A DNA stretch of 64,000 nucleotides, taken from assembly GCA_036852015.1 (NCBI GenBank), contig JAANDG010000595.1:24847-88846 (forward strand), written 5' to 3'. A model generated the notes under the pieces. The model was not told the origin of the DNA and did no database searches. It was given only the letters and a program-made list of their open reading frames with translations. The position numbers and the translations under genes were made by a program. This DNA is from Pelodera strongyloides (taxonomy: Eukaryota > Nematoda > Chromadorea > Rhabditida > Rhabditidae). Numbering within the stretch: position 1 is the first letter of the stretch; the number at the start of each line of letters is the position of its first letter. This document shows positions 25,100 to 35,987 of this stretch, piece after piece.

Positions 25100-27637
25100 T
25101 TAGACTTGTGTGTTGAAGTATTTTCTGATGGCCACTTTCTTTCCGATGGGCTGGTCCGAAATGAGACTCTCGAAGGCCTGGCGCTTCTCGACAATCTTCA
25201 GCTTACGGTCACGGGCGATCTGAAGGAATAAATGTTTTATTTGGTGTTCAATACGTCCTGTGGCCATATTCACCATGACGATTCCCTCATGGAAATATTC
25301 CCTAGGGACAGAAAATGGCATTCTAATACGAGACATGCAAAGACAAAGGCGGGGAATTCCCCTTTGGGAAACGAGTGCTGTATATGGCCTCTGAGCAAGT
25401 TACCCCAAGTAACTTGTCAGCCCTTTGTCTTTAAAACGGAATATATTTAAAAAAAGCGTAGACATCTAATACGTGAACGAATCAGACTGTATAGACAAAA
25501 AAAAACATAGATGAGGAAGTGAACTCTGATAGAGTATTTGACTGCTGCCTCGGAAATACGAAACAGGGAAACTTTTGCCTTTCCCTTGAATTTTCTTTCT
25601 TGGAAATGGTCTACATTTTGCGAATTTTGAAGAACTCTCAGGGTAAGCAAGTTAACGCAAAGTCCAATATTAGCCCGTATTCTCGGGACGACGGAAATGT
25701 CCCGTTTGGGAACTCATTTGTATGCAAATTTCTCGACTATCTAGACTACCTTGAGGAAAAATTTGCATACAAATGAGTTCCCCCACGGAACATTTCCGTC
25801 GTCCCGAGAATACGGGCTAATATTTCGATACTGAGATAAAAGAAAAAATATTACAAAACGAAAATAATAATAAAAGATTACAAACTGAAGAGTAATGAAT
25901 ACCGACCTTAGTGACCTTGCCGAACTTTTCATCTCCAAGCACCTTACGAGCGGTAGAGCGAAGTTGACGCTAAACAAATAAACGGTTGATTATCAAACCC
26001 ATCAAACTCTCGTCGTGCCTCTGATTACAGTGATATTTACTCTACTGCTTGTAGCACGCATAGTAAATATATAGAGCACATTTATATGTTTAACTATGAA
26101 TTATTCTTCTAACACAACATAACTTGTTTATCAACAAGAGTTTATAAGCAGTGTATTCAGCTAGATCGGTAGGCTTTTAAATTATGTCTAAACATGAGGA
26201 TTGGGAGGAAACCGAAAAACCATGTTTTACCTCCTGCTTCTGAAGATCTGCGTATTTCTTGCGCTTATCGGATGGTAGGCTTTCGACGAAGTTGCGAAGA
26301 GCCTCCTTTCTTTCCTCCTAAAATAAGATTTCATAAAGCTGATATTTTACGAAGTTTGCAGCAGAAGTATGCATGTCCGTTGCCTACCCTTTGTATCAAG
26401 TATGGTTCATTTATTATCATCAAAGTGTCAAAAGATCATCAAAGCGAAATAGCGGCGGGTTTCGGCATTGCGGACAACTGTATGTTATTTATGCTAATTA
26501 AAGGGATCGGTTCACTACAAAATCACCTTGTTTTTATGCTTTAGTTTGATTGCACAAAGGTAAAATTAAACAAAGATCATAAAAAATGTCGATTTTTCGA
26601 TTGGGGTCGATTTTTATGCTAAATTATGCTCATTTGGTTATGAAGAATACAAATAAAGTTGCCTACGGTGCGTTTCAAAAACCGGTTGCTATTTCGCTTT
26701 GATGTCAAACAAATAACAATAAATAGGCCAATTACCGCAGTTTTCGTCTGGGCCTTCAGTTGATTAAGTTCCTTCAGCTTTTCGGTACCCAACACTTTAC
26801 GTAGGTTAGCCTGAAAGCTTGGAAATTCATCTCTTTTTTTCCTTTATTATGACTAAAATGTAGGAAAACGTTTGTGAACATTGTAATCGAAACCATCTTG
26901 GTTGGGCGTGGACAGTTGCGTACCCACAGCTGCTCTGCATACATTTCCATTGTTGCTTTACAGAAATTTGTTAAATTAGCATAACTTAGCGGTGGGGAAA
27001 TAAGGTACGCTTCCAAACGTATTGAAGTAACGTGCTATCGTTTACTCATCAATCGCATCTCTTTTTCATAGACTTTCGCACTTTCGCATGCGAAAGTATC
27101 ATCCATGTTATTGCAGTTTCTATAGTGGTAAACTAGTGGAGTTTTACATACAGTAAGAAATTTACATACCCTGCGGCGTGTTTTGCATACATCTAATTGT
27201 AAAACTGCGCGAAAATGGAAAAGTGAACTTGGATGGTACTTTCGCGGCGAATTCGCGCGAAAATGTAACATAAATACTCTATCAACTATCAGTTCGAACA
27301 ACTACAGTAACTCAGAGACATAGTCAGCAGCGGTTATTTTCAAAAAAATTCATGTTTATTCATGATCATGAGTACGATTTCCTCCCTGTGTACAATTGTG
27401 TGTGTTCGTTTACTTCGAATTGTTTATGTGTGTTTTTGAAATTGTGCTTTACAAAATTTTTTGTGTGCCTATTAAATATTCTATTATATAAATGAAATGC
27501 TTATAAAAACCACATTCTTGACGAAATTAACTTCCTATTTTGGCGCTAACATAAATTTAAATCCTTACCCGAGTAATGGCCTCTGTAGCAACTGCGAGTA
27601 CAACAACAATAAAGAGTAGAACGAAGACCGATTTCAT
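25100..27637 (-). CDS. Small secreted helical protein with internal repeat, function unknown
   Basis: Predicted 137-residue protein from five in-phase exons: 27637-27569, 26810-26736, 26317-26231, 25969-25907, 25219-25100. Residues 1-20 (MKSVFVLLFIVVVLAVATEA) are a clear signal peptide. The mature part is Lys/Arg/Glu-rich with no Cys and looks helical. LRKVLGTEKLKEL (exon 2) and ARKVLGDEKFGKV (exon 4) are internal repeats, and exons 3 and 5 also share a charged helix pattern (ERKEALRNFVESL and EKRQAFESLISDQ), so the protein may be two copies of a two-exon unit. Each exon is phase 0 and could be duplicated without breaking the frame. An AATAAA on the minus strand lies at 25059-25054, 40 bases past the stop. 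I do not recognise the family; a nematode secreted family similar in style to SXP/RAL-2 is possible but not shown. Confidence 0.8.
25260..25393. mobile_element. Family G palindrome in secreted-protein intron
   Basis: GTGGCCATATTCACCATGAC start and TATATGGCCTC end, inner GACAGAAAATGGCATTCTAA. Confidence 0.82.
25666..25824. mobile_element. Family H palindrome, 159 bp, in secreted-protein intron
   Basis: Arms AATATTAGCCCGTATTCTCG and CGAGAATACGGGCTAATATT; inner GAACTCATTTGTATGCAAAT and its complement. Its ends differ from the TTTAAAG families. Confidence 0.88.
26438..26703. mobile_element. Family B-like element with nested insert, in secreted-protein intron
   Basis: Outer ends ATCAAAGCGAAATAGCGG and CCGGTTGCTATTTCGCTTTGAT are complementary. 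An inner TTAAAGGGATCGGTTCACTA resembles a family C end. Confidence 0.65.
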
Positions 27638-28014
27638 TGTTATATCACGAATATAATGAATCAGAGCTTACTTGCCTATGGCACCGCCGTGCTTTATATA
27701 CCGCGTCATTTGTAATACAAATGGCTAAGAAAAGCGGGAAAAACCGTAATTCGAATTAGGTGCTTGATCAGCTTTTAGGCGAACGAAACCCAGTTTGTGT
27801 AGCTCAAGAAAAAATAATTGATTCCGGACTAAAATTCTCGTTTTTTTTATCCGCCAATGTTATGATAGGTGGTGAGATATTGGTGATTGGCGAACTGAGA
27901 AAATCATGAAAGCGTCGCAACAATTACATCACTTGTTCGGGAACGCACACGAATGAGCGGACTATCAAGTATTTGCATTCCTATGAACTTATGTAACGGG
28001 GGGTCTAATTGGGG

Positions 28015-28112
28015 TCTAGTTTTTATTCTAATTTTCGCTCATTTGCATATGTTGAATAAGAAAGCTGGTGTACCCAATGCGTTTCAAAAACCGGCCGGTA
28101 TTCCGCTTTAAC
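28015..28112. mobile_element. Right half of a family B element
   Basis: Shows TTTATTCTAATTTTCGCTCA, then GCGTTTCAAAAACCGGCCGG and a CCGCTTTAA end; the left half is missing. Confidence 0.6.
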
Positions 28113-31100
28113 GGGGAACCAGGGAAACATAGGACGTTATGGAGTATTGGATTGGGTCTCGTCAGGTCCGTGAACCAGGAAGTGAGTGGCCACATGATAG
28201 AAAATGCACCATGCTATAACAAGACGAGGCGAAAATACACAGCACAGTTTATGCACGCTCGAAAAAAATCAGTCCTGTGGCTACCTGCCACGGGACCATT
28301 TTTTGGCGGTCTAGAGATGTAGATATTCTCGTGTACTGCCAATCTACGGTAAATTTTCCCATACTTGGAAGCAAAATCAGGCAATTTTTACCATACATTG
28401 GAACCCCATAACACTACCGAACGCAGCTCTTCACTACACGAAAATTGATAGATTCCTCAATCTAATTTATGGGCTTTCCATGTATGCCAAAAACCGTGCG
28501 TTTTGCTTCCGTGTGCAATTTATCGTAATTTTGAATACATCTTTATACGCATTATAGAAAATCCGTCATGCTATAACAAAAATGAAGGAAAAATGCATAA
28601 AAAACAGCCTCGTGGCAACTGCCGCTAAAACTGTCTGTAAGTAAATATTCTCATGTAATTCCATAATACGGTATTTTTTCTAATCTTGGAAGGAAAATCT
28701 TCTAAACATGGAAACCCTATAACGCATATTTTCACACATTCACACCTATATTGGTACATCTTTCAATATTTATTACCAATAAATGAGTACTCACTTTTCA
28801 ACTCCTCAATTATACGAGAAAATATCAATTATATCTGTGATTATTTGTAATGACCTGCAAAAATAGTCAAGTTATAAATTACGTTACCAGCAGCTCTTCA
28901 CAAACAATGATGAATCTTTTATGGACCATTTCATGCCAACCTAGGCAATGCTTTCATTACTTATTACTAATGACTCTAATGAGTACTCACTTTTCAACTC
29001 CGCAATTATACCATTATACACGAGAAAATATCAATTATATCTGTAATTATTTGTAACGACTTGCAAAAAATTGTCAAAATTAATTATAGGTATCGGCGTG
29101 GAAGTGAATAGGCCCAGCAGGATAAATATTAGTGGAGTCAACCACTTGAACCCATTCACGGGCCATGCCAATGTTTTTTTTTTGAATTTTTTTTTTGAAT
29201 TTTAAGTGCAAAATAGGATTCACATCATTTTAATTTGTAACTGATCTTATTCACGATCTCATGGTGCATGTGTGTATGTTCATGCCGCCCTTCCAAGGAA
29301 AATGCTGTGCAGAAAACGGGACGTGCCACAGATGTGCCAAAGGAACCACCGCGGTTCCTTGGCATGCGCTAAATGGCGCGGCGGCGTAATCGTTGCGCTG
29401 CGCAAAAACCGCACCATCCAAAAGTGCGCACATTTATCCACCAAACCACAGAAGAGGACTGCGCGGGGTTTCAGCAGTGAAAGTAATCTTCTTCAAATTT
29501 CCAAATTGCATTTTCAAATTTCAAAATCACCACAGAAAAATACTTCCTGTTTCCGGAAGTGATCCCCTTAATTAGTTGTTCTTTTATTATTTATTGAAAA
29601 GCTAAATTTTATTAATTATGGCATCCCACGCTTTGTGAAAAGTCTAATTGCGGACATAAAGTAGACAGTTTGATAGTTGAGCAGCTGTTTTCCCTTCTTA
29701 ATAATTTAATATCCTTTTTCTTGTTCTTTTTAAATCGAGTATACTAGGTTCAGAGCGCGCGGTGCGGTTACGCCTAGACCCCTAAAACGGACGCGCGGGA
29801 GGCTACCTACACATACACAGTGTGCTCATTTTGCGTACGCGGTTACGCATTGTGTGCTACCAGCACGATGCGGTTACGTATTATTTCCTACCCGCGTTGT
29901 ACGGTTACGGCTTCCCGTGCGAGGCGTTTCCGCGAAAGTATACGTGCGCTCCTGGCCGGTTAGCAACTATTGGTTTGGCTCTTTAGGTGTAACATATAGG
30001 AATAAATTTTGAGAAAAAATGATCTTTGTTCGTAAATACTTTGACTTTGAATTCACACATAAGCTTTCTTCGTGGGAATTTCTCATGTATTTGAATATTG
30101 TTTTTGGTTGTTGAACTTGTCGTGACCATTGTAAACTGCGCAGTTGATACTCTTGGTTTTCTTATTCCATAATTACCTTATACACAATATCAAAACGTCA
30201 TGTAATGTGGGAAGTTATCACATACAAAAAAAACGTAAAAATAGTCCAATAAGAAAGAAAAAGATGCAAGCGAAATATAACAACTTTTTTCACAAATCGT
30301 CCTGTGATCAAGGAATATTTTCGGACAGTTCTTATTTGTTCGAAATAGTACCTAATGGCTCAACTTTTTTGCGAATATTATATAAAGAGAGCCCGAAACT
30401 TTTGTTCGTATTATTACTATTTCTGAAATATTTTTATGATTTTATTTATTACGATGTGCGCGTGCAACAGAAGAATGTTTTTTAGTGCCGAAAATTTTTG
30501 AACAGGAAGTAAAAAAATATACTTACTAAACAGTTTATGTCGGGCCCTAATTACATTAGATATTTATATTATATAGATATAAATACATTGTCCTTAAACT
30601 ATAAATACGTACTTACCAGGTAAGAATAAGTCGGCAACAACACGGATTTTTTATTATTTTTCCATAATTATGATAGAGTTTAATGTGCTGAAAGGAAACT
30701 CGAAGCTTATAGATAGAGAAAAAAGTTCAAACTTTTGCCTGAAAGCTCAAAGCATGAATTTCAAGTTTTAGATTTTTTTTGTGATTCAACCTATGTTTTG
30801 TTTAGTTATTTGAATATTGAAATTAAGTGGAAAAAGAGAGTAACTCACGTACGGGTTTCCGTGATTCTAATAAAAAAATTCGAACAGTATTAAAACCATT
30901 ACTATTATACTACTATAAATATATTGTGATCCTCATCCACAGCTTCATTCATTACGTACAAATTGAGGAAAACTTTTTTTCTCGTGGGGCCCTTCCCTTT
31001 AAATAAGTTACAATTAGTTATACCTTGAACGGTCCTTGAACTCTCTTTGAATTCGTAGTTGCTCATGATTTTCTCTTTGTTTTAATACTCCTTCCGATCC

Positions 31101-32204
31101 GAAATTTCCCACCCTTATTTAAAAAAAATATGTGTTGTTGCGCATACTTGTTTTTGGTCAGAAAATTGGATATTTTTGAAAACTCATATTTGCGGTCCAA
31201 TAGCTGTTTGCCATGCCCTAATTAATCACTATATGTTATTGAAAAAAAACTACCTTTGGCTTCAAAGAGTAAATTTTTCATTTTCTCTTGTTCAGTTAAA
31301 AATTAACCCTTTTTCTGTCCAGGAAATGTTTTTTTTAATACTTGCAACACTAAAAAATCATACAATCTGGTGCTTAATTTTTCCATATAAAATAAAACCA
31401 TCGTAATACTTTTTCACGATTAAAATGGCACCGCTGTTTGTCTGGGTATTTCCACATTAGTTTTTTTGCCGGACATTACGAACCCTACGCGGCTAACAAT
31501 AATTTCCACGTTTGTTTAATTAACTCAAGTTAATAAAAATAGTTATTATGTGCCCGAACTGGCAAATTAGAATACTTCACTTCGTAAAGTGCCAATAAAT
31601 TTTATGACATTTCTTGGTACTTGATCGTTGATTACTTTTGTGACTCGTTTATAAATCCGCCTTGATTCGTTAATTAAAACAAGAAACTTGAGAGTACCGT
31701 AATCAAAGGAATAAAATCGGCACGGACATCTGCCCTTATTTGTAAATAAGTACTTCCTCCTAAATTCCATCTATTATTAACTTATCGTTAGTAATGTCTC
31801 AAAAATTAAAAGTACTTTGCTTTGAAGCTTATGAGAGAGTTGGTGAGCTCTACAATGCTCTACAATGATGAAAAATGAGCTCTACAATGAGCTTTGTTGA
31901 AAGTTCGAAATATGTTTTGTTCAAGTTCAATTTGACTATTATTATTTTTATCCCCATCTCATTATTTTGAAGGGGGTCAGGCGTTTGAATTTTAATAACG
32001 TAATATAATCTTTATTTTATTTTATTTTATTTTTAACTAACAATACAATATGAACACCAGTTTTATTAGGCCAACCCTCCCACCAACACAGTATATAGAA
32101 CAAACTTTGTACTACATTCCGGAACTACATTCTCAATTTTTTTCCGGGAAGTTTGTCTTTCATGCATTTTCTCTCTTTTCGTATAAAGAGCGACATGCCA
32201 TTAT

Positions 32205-32370
32205 TTAAAAGCGAACTGACGGCCGGTTTTTGAAACGCATCGGGTGCACCAGCATTCTTATACAGCCGATGCAAATGAGCATGTTAGAATATAAAATCGA
32301 GCAAAAAATTGGGTAAATTAGCATAAATAAGTAAGAACTCAGTTCCACGATGCGTTTCAAAAACAAGCAC
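32205..32370. mobile_element. Family B element, right end damaged
   Basis: Starts TTTAAAAGCGAACTGACGGC and ends near GCGTTTCAAAAACAAGC. Confidence 0.65.
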
Positions 32371-32594
32371 ACATCACCGATGCAAACTGTTCGGCCAGGT
32401 ACTTTAGTCACCGAAGACTGTAGTTGTATTCACAGTCAATCGCTGCTAGCTTTTTTTCATGCCTTCACGCCAGCACGCATCCGCGGACAAAATTATGTGC
32501 CATTTTTGAGCAGCGTGTATCTTGCAAAATATACACCAACTTTGTAAGTTAGAAACCTAATAAATGCTTCATTTCAGTTCTAACTATAAATGTA

Positions 32595-35589
32595 ATGTCG
32601 ATGACGGAGGAGGTATGCGACCTTACAGTGTTGCCATACCGTACTGCTTATCCATTTCATCTGGTCTTATTTTCACAAATTGTCGCCACAATTATAGGTG
32701 GAATTACGTGTTCTATAGCTATTCCAAAGTTCCAAACCACCTATTTTCACCCAAATTATAAGGTTGGTCAAATTCTGTTGCTTCAGTTGGTACAGTCTTG
32801 GGTCGTTAGGACTTGGAACCTGGCACTTGGAACTTGGGACATAGAAGCATGCAAATATGGCCTTATGTGGACTCTGCAGAATGTTCGTGCTATGCAAGGG
32901 GTAAAACACTGACGCCTGTAAAGAGTTCGGTTTTGTGTTGGTATAGTAAGGGTGAAAAAAATATAGTAAGGGTGAAAAAAAAAGAAGTAATATAGACTGC
33001 CAGAAAGAGGGAGAGAGAGAGTGAAACAGAAAGAGAGAGAGATATTCTAGAGGATAATATACAAATAACGAATCACACAGTCGCGAATTATTTTCCTCTG
33101 TAATGCGCTGGGTGTGAACGGACACTCATCATCAGAAGTGTGAATTTGTCCTGTTTATTGTAAACAATGTGATTGTTTTCAGATTCTGATTAATGTTTTC
33201 ATCATTGCCACTATCATAAACGCTGCCAGCATGTTTTCAATACAGGTAATGTTTCTTTCGGTTGTTTTAATGTCGGCGGTCTGCATAACTGTCAGGCTCA
33301 ATATATTGATCCTTACATCAGACTAGTGATTTTTTCGTGCACGACCGTTGAAGTGTCATTGACTCAGTGTCATTGACTGCACGTGTGTCATTGACTCACT
33401 TTAAAGGGTCGCAGTCACTACAAAATCGTAGTTTTTCTTCGAGTTTACTTGTATTTAGCAAAGAATAGAGACAAATACTTTACCAAAACCGAATAATTTG
33501 AATTCCAACTCAGGGAGTGAACAAGTAGAAACATAGTTCTACTTAGCTACCGCAGGATCACGAAACGTGTTCATACAGCTGCTTCCCGATCGGGAGTAGG
33601 CAAATTATTTCGGCAAATATCTGCATATTATATCTTTACATATACTGCAAGGGTCTGCAGGCATATCACTACACGTTTCATAATCCCGCGGTAGCAAAGT
33701 AGAACTACTTTTCTACTTGTTCACTCCCTGAGTTGGAATTCAAATTATTCGGTTTTGGCAAAGTATTTTTCTTTATTCTTTACTAAATTCAAGTAAACTC
33801 GAAGCAAAATGATGATTTTGGAGTGACTGCGATCCTTTAAAAGAACTAACCATTGTTTTCCTTAGCTTTTCGCCCTAGGAATCTCAAGATTGGATGGCTA
33901 CATGCGAAACGAAACTTGACGCGCGAAAACGAAACTTGACGCGCACCCTTTTCTCTGATTGTGCATCAATTTTCACATTCTCCTACAGTTGTTGGTTGCA
34001 TATATGTTTCGCCGCGCACAGCCTGAATTTCACCAGTGTAGTAACTGGCGCAAAAACGTTGGCGAGAGTTGCGCGCAGCCGTTTTTTTGGCAGCGCACTA
34101 GCCCAGTGTCACGCTGTAGGCCTTCTCCTTTTTATGTGAAACCTCAGACATTTGCAGACATTTCACCTATTCGCTTATTACCTCCTTCCTTCGTGTACGG
34201 TATTGGTACCGGCTTGGTTCTGTCATCTCATGCGCCTTGGATCGAATTCTGCAATATTTTTATACCCATGGCTTCATCTTTCGCTCAGCTATGAACGCCT
34301 CTTGGCTCGAACTTATGGTGCCAGTTATAGGAAAAAGGGAATCCGAACTGGGATTTTCCTCACCTCAATTAGTGTAAGTTTACTTTCAATTTGATTTTGG
34401 TATTTTATTTTTGGACTAAAAGGTTAGAAGAATTAATGCCTGATTTTTGTACGCGTTGTATGTAGGTAGCAGAGTAATTAAAGATCAGAGGTAAGATCAG
34501 AGGTTTTCTTGGCATCATATAATATTGTGCAGTTCCGTAAATATAAAACACATTTGAAAGCCTACTGAACAATGCTTTCCATGTACGTAAATCTTGGGGT
34601 CAATTTGTGCAACAATGGCAGCACAATCTTCATACAACACTTGGGAATGCCAGCATCCGTTTCACAAGGAACGTGTCATATCGCTTTGACGTCTATATTA
34701 TGTTTTAGGTCCTTCTGGGCGCGGGGCAGATGACCTACATCTTACGAAATGAAGATTTTCTAAGTCGAACTCCATATTGTTCATTAGCTACGCCTCGGAT
34801 TCTTGAGGCAACTAATCAAATGGTTGTCGTAATGCTTTGCGGCGACGCAGTCGGATTCGTCTTCGTGTGCATTCTCCATTTTTGGCGGCACGCTTCGAAT
34901 AGGTTCGTAAGGTTAGTCTGTGTTTATATGTCTTTTGACCCATGTTTCGTAATTGTGTATTTGTAAAATGTCCGTGTTTTTGCAAAATTGAAAAAAATAT
35001 ATATTTGTAAAATGTTTGTTTCTGTGTGTTCTGCCTTGGCGTACTCTGCCTCCAGCCTCTGTCTCTTACTTCAAACTGAGGTGTAAGGCCACTTATGAGA
35101 ACTACCACATATAGGTGCAAGTAGCCATATGTACGTTTCCAAACCACACACACTACCACTTCAATTTTTCTTTGGTAAGTTAGTGTTAGTTTCAGCATAA
35201 TTTTTCCAATAAAATTTCAGAACATTTAATCTGGAGTCCGGTTTCGCGGTCGAAGAACAACGATCGTCGACAATGATGTTATTCCCACTAACGCTTATTC
35301 ATTGTGTATGGTTTACGGCGTTTGACGTCCTCAATATTGTGTTAATGCCCCTTTCGCAGACGATGGAACCGCTCACGTTCAAAGCACTACTTGCGCTAGT
35401 GAATGTAAGTCATTTGACCAGAATTAGATCCTGAACCCCCCTTTTTATAAATTTTACACAAACGCCTGCACATATTGAAGGCGTGCAAAACATTACATAG
35501 CTTGAAATAAAAAGAGAATGAAAAAGACCATTATATGTTTCACAAACCACTTGCCTGACATGCCATACTACTTTAAAAGTGCGTGTTTA

Positions 35590-35675
<86 letters not shown>

Positions 35676-35987
35676 TGTGTGTTTGTGTGTGTATATATAG
35701 TGTGTGTGTGTGTGTGTTTGTGTTATGTATGCGTGTGCGTACCGTATTTGCCTAGTACGAGATAATCAACTTCATAGAACAAGTTAGGCTAAAAGACACA
35801 TGCATTATTCTTATCTCAACAGTACTGTTCATTTCAGCTCGCTATTTACTATCCGTGCGTTTACGGATGCGTTTTTCTTTTTCTCATGCGGAAGCGGAGG
35901 CAACGACGACAAAAACGATTAAAAACTGTGACCAAGCCGGTTTTAGATTCAAATACTATTCATATGCAATACTCGAAGAATTGGTGA
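32595..35987 (+). CDS. Sra/Srab-superfamily seven-helix chemoreceptor (copy 1)
   Basis: Predicted 324-residue G-protein-coupled receptor of the nematode Sra superfamily, probably in chemosensory cilia. Exons: 32595-32762, 33183-33245, 34158-34373, 34709-34902, 35221-35404, 35838-35987, intron phases 0,0,0,2,0. Hydrophobic segments: residues about 18-45 (LFSQIVATIIGGITCSIAI), exon 2 (ILINVFIIATIINAASMF), TM3 region (FHLFAYYLLPSCTVLVPAWF) followed by LSYERLLARTYGASY, which matches the family pattern of Glu/Asp-Arg-x-x-Ala after the third or fourth helix, then MVVVMLCGDAVGFVFVCIL, MLFPLTLIHCVWFTAFDVL and LAIYYPCVYGCVFLFLM, and a basic cytoplasmic tail ending KNW. Exon sizes nearly match those of copy 2 at 44386. 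The fourth intron-containing stretch 33246-34157 carries a 440-bp palindrome. AATAAA follows the stop at 35989-35994. Confidence 0.85.
33401..33840. mobile_element. Family C palindromic element, 440 bp, in receptor copy 1 intron
   Basis: TTAAAGGGTCGCAGTCACTA at the left and AGTGACTGCGATCCTTTAA at the right; long arms with CTCAGGGAGTGAACAAGTAG and its complement. Confidence 0.88.
35594..35720. repeat. GT microsatellite
   Basis: About 100 bases of nearly pure (GT)n with a few interruptions in the last intron of receptor copy 1. The open frames across it are only an effect of the dinucleotide run. Confidence 0.95.

Larger units (their letters stand above)
27638..32594. other. Repeat-rich intergenic region
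   Basis: Five kilobases without a supportable gene, mostly AT-rich. It holds a half copy of repeat family B (28015-28112), direct duplications near 28195-28740 and 28783-29075, a GC-rich block at 29270-29450, a GC-rich block with repeated GGTTACG (29750-29950), and a 3'-damaged family B element (32205-32370). The open frames here are AT-rich and show no splice or family support. Confidence 0.5.

Noticed and set aside
30144..30485. 113-codon AT-rich open frame
   Set aside because: Low-complexity Lys/Phe/Ile composition, no splice or family support.
35518..35765. Open frames rich in Val and Cys
   Set aside because: Translation of the GT microsatellite within an intron of receptor copy 1.
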